A stretch of DNA of 23,128 nucleotides, taken from the NCBI GenBank assembly GCA_902490005.1, contig CABUCM010000042.1:1-23128 (forward strand), in the 5' to 3' direction. Under the pieces are notes generated by a model that ran no database searches, had not been told where the DNA came from, and was given only the letters and a program-made list of their open reading frames with translations. Positions within the stretch are counted from its first letter, which is position 1; each line of letters opens with the position of its first letter. Source of the stretch: an uncultured Ruminiclostridium sp. GTDB taxonomy: Bacteria; Bacillota; Clostridia; Oscillospirales; Acutalibacteraceae. This document shows, piece by piece, positions 12,963-20,845 of this stretch. The position numbers and the translations under genes are program-made.

Positions 12963-15434
12963 ATGGCAATCGTAAAAATACAAAAAGATGGAACAACATT
13001 TTCTGCTGATCTTGATCAAGGAATTATCACGGATCTGCAATTTAGCTCGGACCCTGATGCAATGAACTGGTTAATTTCACCGGATACGCTGGAGCGTTAC
13101 GGCTATTCAGGGGATAAAAGCAAGCTGCTGGGAAAAAGCACCGCCGTAATCGCCGGAAATACCATCGATACAAAAGACCAGCGGCCAGTCGCCGTTGTAT
13201 CTGAAGACTCGGTCGAGTTCTGTTATTGCATCGAGGAAATAGAGATTCGGCACCGGTTTTCGGCCGGAGATCGCCGGCTAAAATGGGATATCCAGATCAC
13301 GAATCAGAGGGAAGAGGCGATAACCGCTGACTCGGTTTATCATTGGCTGCCAGTGCAGTATGTGATGCACGAAACAAGAGAAGAAAACATGAATTCCAGT
13401 TGCTCTTTGGCTCCCAGTATTTCGGGGGATAAATCCTACCTGTATTGCAAGAAAAGAAGCGGGAATGGTCCTGATTTACTCGTGTTGAATACCGGAGGAC
13501 GGCTGCGTTCCGTAGGCTCCTTATGCCGGTATAAGAACCTGTTTTTTGAGAAGAGCGCGCCGTCTCTGAGCGGATTGGTTTTGTTTAGCGCGGTGAATGC
13601 CTATCCTCCTCCGGAAGAGCCTACGGTCGATTGGCAATATCGGGAAATGTATGAGCCTGTTATGCTGGAACACGGGGAAACCTTTCTGGACAGCTATGAA
13701 TTTTTAGCTGTCCCTCCGGAACAAATCTATCAGACCCTATACAAAGAAGGATTTCCCGTGTTTCATTATGCTCCTGTGTGCTATTGTGGAAAACCAGTCA
13801 AGGTTTCAGTGAAATCCATGGTCAGGCCGGTAGAATTCTGCCTGGAGACGGCTGACCGCCATGAAGTAAAATGCCTTTTGAAGGGCGGAAGGCTTCAGAA
13901 ATCGGGTGAAAACGAATATGCAGTTTTGATTTCAGAAAATGAGACGCCCGGAGAACAAAGGCTGGCCGTCAGTTTTGAGGATGGAACGACAGCGACCGTT
14001 ATCTTTACTGTGTATGAATCTGTTCGGGAAATGGTTCTGGCTTTTTGTGAGGATATTTATCAGCATCGCTTCATTGATGATCCCTCAGATCCGAATTACT
14101 GCGGTTACCAATCGACTTCCCGGCAGGGCGAGGCCTGCGCGAAAGGCTCTCTGCTCTTATTAAAAAATCTTTTGATGGAGCCGAATGGGGAAGAGATCCG
14201 GCAGGTTGAAAAAAACGCGGTATATTACCTGAAAGGCCACTGGCTGGATAACGACTTCTGCGCTGTGAAGCAGTACCCGGGCGGCTTTGCGAGAATTATC
14301 GACATGGATTACCTGATCCTTGAGTTTTACCTGCTTTCCAAGGCGGATAATAAATTTTTAGCGATTCACACAGCCGACGAATATTTGCTGTGGGCTTATC
14401 GGACGTCGATTTACCGGTTGACAGATACACCGGATAAGCTTCCCCGCGAGGCGGTGGAGGTAAGGCTTTCCAGCATTATTTCCTGGATTCAGGTTGAAAT
14501 GATTTCGGAATTATCCGGCAGAGGCTTTGAGAAGGAAGCTAAGACGCTGGAGGACGCTTGGATCAGCCATATTGAAATCCAAGAAAGTAAAATAGAAAAT
14601 CTTGAATACGTGGAAACAGAGCACTATTTTGACAACGCCGGAATTTCTACCTTTGTGGAGACGATGATGCACAGCGGGGCCTGGAAATCGGCTATGCCGG
14701 CAGCCCGGCTGCTTCTTGCCAATGTAGCGGACAGCACGGATTACCGGAATTATGCGCCGGACCGCTGGTGGGAGGCAGTAGCGCCCATGTATCATAATTT
14801 ATGGGCCGCGTTTACCTCAAAGGCGTTATTGACTGTCTATGAAACCTCCGGACAGAAACAGTATTTAGAGCCTGCCTACCGGTCTATGATGCCCATGTTT
14901 TATAACTATGATTGGCGGGCTGTTTCAGCGCCAAATCGTTTTGAAAAGGGACAGGGAACATCTGCGTACTGCTTGACCAATCCAAACTTAAACACCTGCA
15001 AAGCTTCTAGAAACCGATTTGGTCAGTCTATTTTTGAGGATGAGTTTTTTAGCCAAATCGATGTGTCTGGAGATGATTGGGATTTAGGAATGGACATGGT
15101 AGTGTATTTGTATTCCTTTGGCCAAAAAACTTTTGTGATCGGCGATATGGAAAATTACCGAGCGATTAACGGACAGCTGGAATACATAGAGGGTGGTGCG
15201 TTTACTGTTACCTCAGATGCGGTGTTTCCTACGGAGTATACGGTTTCTCCTTGGAATTTAACGATCAAACGAAGAGATCCAGGCGTTTTCATTCGATCTG
15301 TGACATTTAAAGAGGGACGATGCGTGAAAATTGAATTAGAAGGAGTCGCCTCGGAAATCCCGGTTGAAATTAGACAGAATGGTATCCTAATCAATGATGA
15401 GAATTTATTGCCAAATTTGCAGTGGGTGTCTTAA
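12963..15434 (+). CDS. Cytosolic DUF5695-like protein, probable novel glycosidase or lyase
   Basis: This 823-residue protein has no signal peptide or membrane segment and is therefore cytosolic. An N-terminal beta-rich part (about 1-350) is followed from V354 by a mostly helical part resembling an alpha/alpha toroid. It shares ordered landmarks with the 238-1090 region of the giant surface protein: IDDPSDPNYC against ITDPNDPHCY, the ARIIDMDYLILEFY segment against PRIYNTFYSMYKV, DRWWEAVAPMYHNLW against NDWWLFQYTVGLHG, and DDWDLGMDMVVYLYSFG against WDLGFPYAESGEADISLW. I therefore call it a distant DUF5695-type relative. The SD AGGAGG sits six bases before the ATG. Its place between an importer and araA suggests it acts on imported arabinose-containing oligosaccharides. 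The reaction and catalytic residues are not known to me. Confidence 0.8.
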   Translation: MAIVKIQKDGTTFSADLDQGIITDLQFSSDPDAMNWLISPDTLERYGYSGDKSKLLGKSTAVIAGNTIDTKDQRPVAVVSEDSVEFCYCIEEIEIRHRFSAGDRRLKWDIQITNQREEAITADSVYHWLPVQYVMHETREENMNSSCSLAPSISGDKSYLYCKKRSGNGPDLLVLNTGGRLRSVGSLCRYKNLFFEKSAPSLSGLVLFSAVNAYPPPEEPTVDWQYREMYEPVMLEHGETFLDSYEFLAVPPEQIYQTLYKEGFPVFHYAPVCYCGKPVKVSVKSMVRPVEFCLETADRHEVKCLLKGGRLQKSGENEYAVLISENETPGEQRLAVSFEDGTTATVIFTVYESVREMVLAFCEDIYQHRFIDDPSDPNYCGYQSTSRQGEACAKGSLLLLKNLLMEPNGEEIRQVEKNAVYYLKGHWLDNDFCAVKQYPGGFARIIDMDYLILEFYLLSKADNKFLAIHTADEYLLWAYRTSIYRLTDTPDKLPREAVEVRLSSIISWIQVEMISELSGRGFEKEAKTLEDAWISHIEIQESKIENLEYVETEHYFDNAGISTFVETMMHSGAWKSAMPAARLLLANVADSTDYRNYAPDRWWEAVAPMYHNLWAAFTSKALLTVYETSGQKQYLEPAYRSMMPMFYNYDWRAVSAPNRFEKGQGTSAYCLTNPNLNTCKASRNRFGQSIFEDEFFSQIDVSGDDWDLGMDMVVYLYSFGQKTFVIGDMENYRAINGQLEYIEGGAFTVTSDAVFPTEYTVSPWNLTIKRRDPGVFIRSVTFKEGRCVKIELEGVASEIPVEIRQNGILINDENLLPNLQWVS

Positions 15435-15539
15435 TTTGTTAAGTAAGTATTAATTAATAAAACTAGTACAATGTAAAGCCTATTGAAAAAACTTGTTGAA
15501 AAATCAGAACTATTAAAAATGTAGCAATAGGAGGCAGAA

Positions 15540-17015
15540 ATGAAAATCAAAGATTATGAATTTTGGTTTGTCGTGGGCAGTCAATTCCTCTATGGTCCGG
15601 AAGTTCTAGATGCAGTAGATGCCAGAGCTACCCAGATGGTTAAAGAGTTGAACGATTCAGGAAATCTTCCATGTAAATTACTGTATAAGATTACGGCTAA
15701 AACCAATGAAGAAATTACCACTCTTATAAAAGAGGCCAATTACGATGAAAAGTGTGCCGGAATTATCACTTGGTGCCATACGTTCAGTCCCTCGAAAATG
15801 TGGATCAATGGTTTCGCAAGTCTGCAAAAGCCTTATTGCCATTTTGCCACTCAGTATAATAAGGTGATTCCTAATGATGAGATTGATATGGATTTTATGA
15901 ATTTAAACCAGGCCGCCCATGGGGACCGAGAGCACGGATTTATCACTGCGCGGTTGCGGATGCCAAAAAAAGTGATTGCGGGTTACTGGCAGGATGAGGC
16001 TGTACAAAAGCATCTTGGCGAATGGATGCGTTCCGCGGTGGGTGTTGCTGTGAGCAAAGATTTGAAAGTGATGCGTTTTGGTGATAATATGCGCGAAGTT
16101 GCAGTTACCGAAGGGGACAAAGTGGAAGCGCAAGCCAAGCTAGGATGGCAGGTAAATACTTGGCCGGTAGGAGAGCTTGTTGAAATTATGAACGCTGTCA
16201 CTGAAAAAGAAGTCAATGAATTGATGGAGTGCTACCAGAGAGAATATGAGTTTTGTACAGATGATATAGAAGCCATACGCTATCAAGCGCGGGAAGAAAT
16301 CGCTATGAAAAAAATGCTTGACAGGGAAGGCTGTCTAGCGTTTTCGAATACTTTTCAGGATTTATTTGGTATGCGGCAGTTGCCGGGGCTTGCCAGCCAA
16401 CATTTAATGGCCCAGGGCTACGGCTATGGAGGCGAAGGAGACTGGAAAGTTGCTGCTATGACGGCTATTTTGAAAGCTATGAGCGAAGGACAATCCGGAG
16501 GAACTGCGTTTATGGAGGATTACACCTATCATCTTGAAGAGGGTAATGAATACAGCCTTGGAGCTCATATGCTGGAGGTGTGCCCTAGCATAGCGGCCGA
16601 AAAGCCGAAAGTGGAGGTGCATCCTTTGGGAATAGGAGATCGGGAACCCCCGGCACGGTTGGTGTTTAAAGGCCATGAGGGAAAGGCAATTGTGGTCAGC
16701 CTTATTGATATGGGAGGCCGCTTGCGTTTGATTTGTCAAGATATTTACTGTGTAAAACCAATTATGGAAATGCCTAATTTGCCTGTTGCCCGGGTTATGT
16801 GGCAGACTATGCCAAATCTTGCCTCTGGCGTAGAATGTTGGATCATGGCCGGAGGCGCCCATCATACAGTGCTGAGCTATGATGTTACCGCTCAGCAGAT
16901 GAGAGATTGGGCAAATATGATGGATATCGAATTTGTCCATATTTCTAAAGACACCACTGTGGAAAGTTTGGAGCACGATCTGTTTCTTTCTGATTTAGCC
17001 TGGAAATTGAAATGA
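15540..17015 (+). CDS. araA: L-arabinose isomerase
   Basis: This enzyme (EC 5.3.1.4) converts L-arabinose to L-ribulose in the cytosol with a divalent metal such as Mn2+. It has 491 residues, the usual length. The metal and active-site motifs are all present: YGGEGDWK with E299, FMEDYTY with E326, GAHMLEVCPS with H343, and GGAHHT with H441/H442, corresponding to E306, E333, H350 and H450 of the E. coli enzyme. The N-terminus EFWFVVGSQFLYG is typical. The SD AGGAGG is five bases before the ATG. The next pathway steps (ribulokinase AraB and epimerase AraD) are not in the window. It is the last gene of the plus-strand train, and it fixes arabinose as one end product of the locus. Confidence 0.97.
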   Translation: MKIKDYEFWFVVGSQFLYGPEVLDAVDARATQMVKELNDSGNLPCKLLYKITAKTNEEITTLIKEANYDEKCAGIITWCHTFSPSKMWINGFASLQKPYCHFATQYNKVIPNDEIDMDFMNLNQAAHGDREHGFITARLRMPKKVIAGYWQDEAVQKHLGEWMRSAVGVAVSKDLKVMRFGDNMREVAVTEGDKVEAQAKLGWQVNTWPVGELVEIMNAVTEKEVNELMECYQREYEFCTDDIEAIRYQAREEIAMKKMLDREGCLAFSNTFQDLFGMRQLPGLASQHLMAQGYGYGGEGDWKVAAMTAILKAMSEGQSGGTAFMEDYTYHLEEGNEYSLGAHMLEVCPSIAAEKPKVEVHPLGIGDREPPARLVFKGHEGKAIVVSLIDMGGRLRLICQDIYCVKPIMEMPNLPVARVMWQTMPNLASGVECWIMAGGAHHTVLSYDVTAQQMRDWANMMDIEFVHISKDTTVESLEHDLFLSDLAWKLK

Positions 17016-17086
17016 TACCAGGGGGTATTCAATTTTTGCCAAGAATCCATTTTAACCCTAATCAATATGCATTACGGTAAGCAGTT

Positions 17087-17144
17087 GGCCCCAAGGAAGA
17101 GGCGCCGCCTTATAAATTAATGGCGGCGCCTCTTCCTTGGGGCC
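17087..17144 (+). terminator. Very strong hairpin terminating the plus-strand gene train
   Basis: A 23-bp perfect GC-rich stem (17087-17109 with 17122-17144) has a 12-base AT loop, 72 bases after the araA stop. It is followed by CTTAAC, not a U-tract. Its strength and position argue for a transcript end or a barrier against converging transcription from the minus-strand genes. Confidence 0.6.
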
Positions 17145-17260
17145 CTTAACATATTGAGCTTTTCTCAGAGATCTTATGGATGTACGAGGATAGACCAAAG
17201 TGTTTTTACATGTAACCTGAATAAGCTAATAAGTGGTCTTTCTTCGTTTTGCACCTGTGT

Positions 17261-17280
17261 AGTATATTCCGCAATATACT
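17261..17280. repeat. Short inverted repeat AGTATATT-CCGC-AATATACT
   Basis: Perfect 8-base arms flank a four-base CCGC centre. A 12-base palindrome lies 13 bases to the right. It could be a binding site, or an end or junction of a lost mobile element. No transposase or recombinase gene is present nearby. Confidence 0.35.
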
Positions 17281-17692
17281 GGGGCACTCACTCTACTTAA
17301 GTAGGTACCGCAAAATGGGTGGAATTAAGAAAGTTTAAATCATAACCATCGGCTTAATTGAAGGTATGAGCAGAACCTATAAGGATCTGTTACCAAAATC
17401 GTCTCACAAGAGATGTACTGAAAAATTTTTCCCGTGTATCATTTGCCCTGTCGTCTGTAAACGGATAACTTTTCCATCAATACTGGATCTGCTATTGGGT
17501 AGATTCTTTATTGACGGTTCGTTTTCTCCGATGCTTCAAGCGAAAGATTTTTACGGGGTGGGGTGACACCTCTGGTTTAATCGATGGTTCCCTCAGCCAA
17601 CAAAAGCAATACCATTCCGATAAAAGAGTCTTTAAGCCATCTTTTTGTCAGAGCGGTGTTGCTAAAAAATAAAATAACAGCGATCCCTACTG

Positions 17693-17708
17693 TCATGTTA
17701 TAACATGA
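17693..17708. repeat. Perfect 16-base palindrome
   Basis: TCATGTTATAACATGA is self-complementary over all 16 bases. It lies in non-coding DNA 113 bases downstream of the GH51 stop codon (minus strand). It has no CG centre, so it does not match the LacI-type sites of this locus. The function is unknown. Confidence 0.35.
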
Positions 17709-17763
17709 TTTACCTGGTGCTTTCTTTTCAAAACCCTGAAATATACAGCCGCTAAAAAGCTCA

Positions 17764-17791
17764 TAAAAAAGGAAAATGAATTTTTATCCTT
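17764..17791 (-). terminator. Weak intrinsic terminator of the GH51 gene
   Basis: Read on the minus strand, a five-bp stem AAGGA/TCCTT (plus two inner A-T pairs after one mismatch) is followed by a run of T residues, starting about 30 bases after the stop at 17821-17823. The stem is short and the loop is large, but stem plus U-tract in the right place supports a terminator. Confidence 0.45.
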
Positions 17792-17820
17792 GTGGGAAAA
17801 ATAAATATTTGTATGTTCGG

Positions 17821-19341
17821 TTAACGGGAAAGCCGCGTCTTCAGACGGATTACATTCCAACTAGCTGGGGAAAGAGGCGCCAATAAACAATTTTCATCTA
17901 TGAGAGATTTTGAAGCTGGCTGGGGAGCGACCACCTCTTGATTAGGCGAATTAGTAGCATTGAGGTTGTCGCTGGTCATAGAGATATGCTCTATTAGCAT
18001 GCAGTTTTCAAATCCCTGCAAGTTGCATTCCAAACGCAACTCTTCCTGTATGTTTCTGTTTACCGCAAATATAGTAATTTCGTCTTTAGCGTCGTTGATA
18101 ACGGCGGCTGACTCTAAATAAGGCACGTCACAAAAGCTTTTACTATCATATTTAGGACTTTCTACATGAGGGTACAGCACTGTTCCTCGGCCATATTTAG
18201 ATGCATGTAAAAAAGGCCAATATATCGTCTGTTTCCATACGGGACCACCGTTAGGCGCTGTCATAACAGGGGCCAGTACATTGACTAACTGCGCCATGCA
18301 AGCAATTTTAATACGATCTGCATGTTTCAATAGGGTAATCAGCATGGTACCGAAGACCAACGCATCTGCAAAGGTATAAATATCTTCTACCAAGGCCGGC
18401 GCTTTTTGCCAGGGGTGAAGCTCTAATTCAGTATTGTCTTTGTCAATAGAATGATACCAAATGTTCCATTCGTCAAAACTAAGCATCATAGTTTTTGAAG
18501 AACGCTTTTTGGCTTTTATATAGTCGCATGTGGAGATTACTGTTTTAATGAAAGAATCCATACCTAAAGATTTCGCTAAGTAATCGTTGATATCATTGGT
18601 AGTGTCGCCGAGGTACTGATGTAGCGAAATGTAATCTACTTGGTCATAGGTGTGTTCTAGTGTTTTTGCTTCCCATTCTGGGAAAGTGGGCATCTCAGGA
18701 TAAGAACTTCCGCAGGAAACCAATTCGATGTTAGGATCAATCTGCTTCATTGCGTGGGCTGTTTCGCAAGCTAACCGGCCGTATTCTTCAGCGGTTTTAT
18801 GACCGATTTGCCAAGGACCATCCATCTCGTTGCCTAAACACCATGTTTTAATATGATATGGGTCCACAATTCCGTGGGATACTCGAAGATCGCTGTATTG
18901 GCTTCCTTTAGGCAGATTGCAGTACTCAAGAAGATTACATGCGTCATCAATTCCCCGAGTGCCAAGGTTAACGGCCATCATAATCTGCGTATCAACCTGT
19001 TTACACCACTGTGAAAATTCCTGAATGCCAACTTCGTTTGTCTCCACGGAACGCCAAGCCCGTTCTAATCGGATAGGACGGTATTCTTTGGGGCCAACCC
19101 CATCTTCCCAACGGTAGCCGGATACAAAGTTGCCGCCGGGATAACGAACCATTGGAATATTAAGAGGACGCACTGCTTCGATTAAATCAGTGCGAAAACC
19201 ATATGGGTCAGCGGTAGGATGATCCGGACAATAGATTCCGTCATAAACTGCCCGTCCCAAATGTTCAATAAATGATCCATAAACTCTGTTATCAATTTTT
19301 GAAATGCAATATTGGCTGTTGAGAGTCATTTTCGCTTTCAT
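17821..19341 (-). CDS. abfA: Intracellular alpha-L-arabinofuranosidase, GH51
   Basis: This enzyme releases terminal alpha-L-arabinofuranose from arabinan, arabinoxylan or arabinogalactan oligosaccharides (EC 3.2.1.55) with retention. It is about 506 residues with no signal peptide, the size of the GH51 AbfA family. The acid/base is E172 in WCLGNEMDGPWQIGHKT and the nucleophile is E291 in LSFDEWNIWY; spacing and context match E175/E294 of the Geobacillus stearothermophilus enzyme. Other family marks are GSFIEHLGRAVYDGIY and RYPGGNFVSGYRWEDG. I chose the ATG at 19341, eight bases after AGGTG. A TTG codon immediately upstream (19344) is an alternative. It lies 168 bases downstream of the lacI-type gene on the same strand and may be cotranscribed with it. 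A CG-centred partial operator (AAATCGAT, 19373-19380) lies in the gap. Confidence 0.95.
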   Translation of the reverse strand: MKAKMTLNSQYCISKIDNRVYGSFIEHLGRAVYDGIYCPDHPTADPYGFRTDLIEAVRPLNIPMVRYPGGNFVSGYRWEDGVGPKEYRPIRLERAWRSVETNEVGIQEFSQWCKQVDTQIMMAVNLGTRGIDDACNLLEYCNLPKGSQYSDLRVSHGIVDPYHIKTWCLGNEMDGPWQIGHKTAEEYGRLACETAHAMKQIDPNIELVSCGSSYPEMPTFPEWEAKTLEHTYDQVDYISLHQYLGDTTNDINDYLAKSLGMDSFIKTVISTCDYIKAKKRSSKTMMLSFDEWNIWYHSIDKDNTELELHPWQKAPALVEDIYTFADALVFGTMLITLLKHADRIKIACMAQLVNVLAPVMTAPNGGPVWKQTIYWPFLHASKYGRGTVLYPHVESPKYDSKSFCDVPYLESAAVINDAKDEITIFAVNRNIQEELRLECNLQGFENCMLIEHISMTSDNLNATNSPNQEVVAPQPASKSLIDENCLLAPLSPASWNVIRLKTRLSR

Positions 19342-19509
19342 CAATCCATCACCTCATAATAATGTTAAATTAAAATCGATGCTTTTTCGGAATGAATTAA
19401 AAAATAGAAAAAATTGATTCCGTAACAAAATACTAACGGTTAAATCTTCAAATTTATACTTAGTTTTATAGGACACTAAACGAACCGGGCAGAAAAGGAT
19501 TCATAACGG

Positions 19510-20544
19510 CTATATCAAGGAGCCAAGTGAGGAACGGTCACGTATGGTACAAGGGAGGTAAATAGGATTCAAATCCAAAGGCTGATGTCCGATTTGCTGT
19601 ATGACTAAATCGGCGCTTTTCCTTCCCATTTCGTTTAAGGGTATCTCAACACTGGCCAAAGGATGGGCGTATCTTTCATCAACGTCCTTGTTATCATAAC
19701 CGATCAAAGATATATCTTTTCCGATGGTGAGCCCTAACTCCAGGCAACGTTTGTAAACTCCGGTAGCCATGATGTCGTTAAACGCAAAGATTGCGGTAAC
19801 ATTCTGGGCCAATAATGCGTCCGTATGGTAATAGCCGCTGCTTTGCTCCCAATCGCCAAATTTTGTGGTTTCCACATTATACAGAATTCCTGCTTCATAC
19901 AGAGCCCGTTGAACACCTTTTAAACGGACCTGTGCGTTATAGTTATCCATGGGTCCAGAAATAATGCCGATTTTTTTATGCCCTTTTGATAATAGCAGCC
20001 GAACGACATCATATCCAGCTTTCTCATCATTGAAAAGAACCGAAGGATAGGCGTTCTTTTTGGGGAAACAGTAAGCATACACAAACGGTAATTTTTCGTT
20101 TTCCGGTAAGTAGGGGATTTCCCGGCAGTGGTAACCTACATAAATAACGCCTTCAATTTGTTTAGAGCGCAGATTTAACAAAATATTATAAAATAGTTTT
20201 TCACTGCCGTCGGTATCGGAAAAGTCATTTTGATACCGTTTATGCAGCCGCATATTTGCTAAAATGATCTCAAACCCTTTTTTTTCGCAGACCTCGTCAA
20301 TGCCGTCTACGATTTCGGGGGTGTTGAATACCGTTAAGTCCTCGGTTATAACTCCGATGGTATTAGTACGCTGAAGCTTAAGATTTTTAGCAAGCATATT
20401 AGGTTGATAGTCTAATTTTTTAGCAGTTTCCAATATTTCTTTGGCTTTTTCAATTCCGGCAGCTCCTGATTTACCATTTAGTACATTGGAAACTGTGGCA
20501 GTAGATACATTTGTTAATTGTGCGATATCTTTTATTGTTGCCAT
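19510..20544 (-). CDS. LacI-family transcriptional repressor
   Basis: This is a 344-residue regulator. The N-terminal helix-turn-helix ATIKDIAQLTNVSTATVSNV (about 2-21) and the hinge region YQPNMLAKNLK (about 47-57) are followed by a periplasmic-binding-protein-like sugar-sensing core starting NTIGVITEDLTVF. The C-terminal half carries the usual FNDIMATGVYKR and ISLIGYDNKD motifs. The ATG is preceded by GGAGG at good spacing. It is divergent from the GH36 gene and upstream of GH51. CG-centred palindromes typical of LacI operators occur in the intergenic region and at the distant 574-602 promoter, so it probably controls the whole locus and itself. The inducer is inferred to be a sugar released by these enzymes. 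Confidence 0.93.
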   Translation of the reverse strand: MATIKDIAQLTNVSTATVSNVLNGKSGAAGIEKAKEILETAKKLDYQPNMLAKNLKLQRTNTIGVITEDLTVFNTPEIVDGIDEVCEKKGFEIILANMRLHKRYQNDFSDTDGSEKLFYNILLNLRSKQIEGVIYVGYHCREIPYLPENEKLPFVYAYCFPKKNAYPSVLFNDEKAGYDVVRLLLSKGHKKIGIISGPMDNYNAQVRLKGVQRALYEAGILYNVETTKFGDWEQSSGYYHTDALLAQNVTAIFAFNDIMATGVYKRCLELGLTIGKDISLIGYDNKDVDERYAHPLASVEIPLNEMGRKSADLVIQQIGHQPLDLNPIYLPCTIRDRSSLGSLI

Positions 20545-20597
20545 GTCAGTTCCTCCGCTGTCACATATTAATTATACTGCTTATTATTTTATCGTGA

Positions 20598-20625
20598 TTT
20601 ATACAATATTACAACGATTTTTCAA
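20598..20625 (-). promoter_or_regulatory. Promoter of the LacI-family gene
   Basis: On the minus strand, TTGAAA (20625-20620) and TATAAA (20603-20598) are separated by 16 bases, and the ATG follows about 54 bases after the -10. The spacer contains a CG-centred operator-like sequence (7 of 10 positions matching the TAAWCGWTTA pattern). Confidence 0.55.
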
Positions 20626-20674
20626 TATATTGTTTATTTTCTATAATTTGAGCAGAAAAACTGTAAGTTTTATT

Positions 20675-20684
20675 TAATCGTTTA
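20675..20684. promoter_or_regulatory. LacI-family operator candidate, site B
   Basis: TAATCGTTTA is followed by G-TTAAA. It matches the CG-centred pattern of sites A and C at the core and in the downstream TTAG...TAAA extension. It lies upstream of both divergent promoters in this region, a position suited to a second bound repressor and DNA looping. Confidence 0.5.
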
Positions 20685-20769
20685 GTTAAAATATAAATTA
20701 TTTTATGTTTATACAATATAAAATGCAAAAAAATCATGCGAAATTTAGAAATAAATTTGTAGAATATAC

Positions 20770-20797
20770 TTGAAATATATTAAAAACATGATATAAT
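20770..20797 (+). promoter_or_regulatory. Promoter of the GH36 gene
   Basis: TTGAAA (20770-20775) and a perfect TATAAT (20792-20797) are spaced by 16 bases. The predicted start is near 20803-20805, just before operator site C. The coding region begins about 42 bases later. Confidence 0.65.
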
Positions 20798-20807
20798 ACG
20801 CAATGAT

Positions 20808-20817
20808 AAAACGATTA
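20808..20817. promoter_or_regulatory. LacI-family operator candidate, site C
   Basis: AAAACGATTA is followed by GGATAAA. It shares ACGATTAGG/TCGATTAGG and the trailing TAAA with site A, and sits at the same place relative to the start (centre near +8 to +10, against about +14 at site A). This parallel placement at two separate promoters supports a common repressor. Confidence 0.6.
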
Positions 20818-20845
20818 GGATAAATTGAAATGAGGAGAATGAGAC

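Larger units (their letters stand above)
17145..17820. other. Non-coding convergent region with palindromes and possible gene debris
   Basis: There is no supported gene in 675 bases. It holds an inverted repeat AGTATATT/AATATACT (17261-17280), a 12-base palindrome CTACTTAAGTAG (17293-17304), and a 16-base perfect palindrome (17693-17708). A 39-codon minus-strand frame (17577-17696) encodes a hydrophobic peptide starting MTVGIAVILFFSNTALTKRW. It lacks a well-spaced ribosome site and reads like a fragment of a membrane protein. A plus-strand frame of 66 codons at 17366-17566 also lacks a ribosome site and protein-like character. The region may be an eroded insertion. Confidence 0.4.
20545..20845. 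promoter_or_regulatory. Divergent control region between the repressor and GH36 genes
   Basis: This AT-rich stretch holds one promoter on each strand and at least two good CG-centred operator candidates (20675-20684 and 20808-20817), listed separately. Weaker CG-centred sites are ATCGTGAT (20591-20598) and ACAACGATTT (20611-20620); the latter sits between the -35 and -10 of the repressor promoter and may serve autoregulation. A 78-codon plus-strand frame crossing this area is a shadow of the repressor gene. Confidence 0.6.

Noticed and set aside
15466..15480. AraR-like GTACAA half-site before araA
   Set aside because: Only one half resembles the Bacillus AraR operator, with no matching second arm and no AraR-type (GntR) regulator in the window.
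15479..15531. CCTATTG/CAATAGG pairing that could hide the araA ribosome site
   Set aside because: It is only seven base pairs with a 39-base loop in AT-rich DNA, so chance is likely.
16404..16976. 190-codon minus-strand frame opposite araA
   Set aside because: It lies wholly opposite conserved catalytic parts of AraA and shows no family features of its own.
17366..17566. 66-codon plus-strand frame in the convergent gap
   Set aside because: It has no Shine-Dalgarno sequence at a useful distance, no recognisable motif and an unusual composition. It was kept only as part of the non-coding region description.
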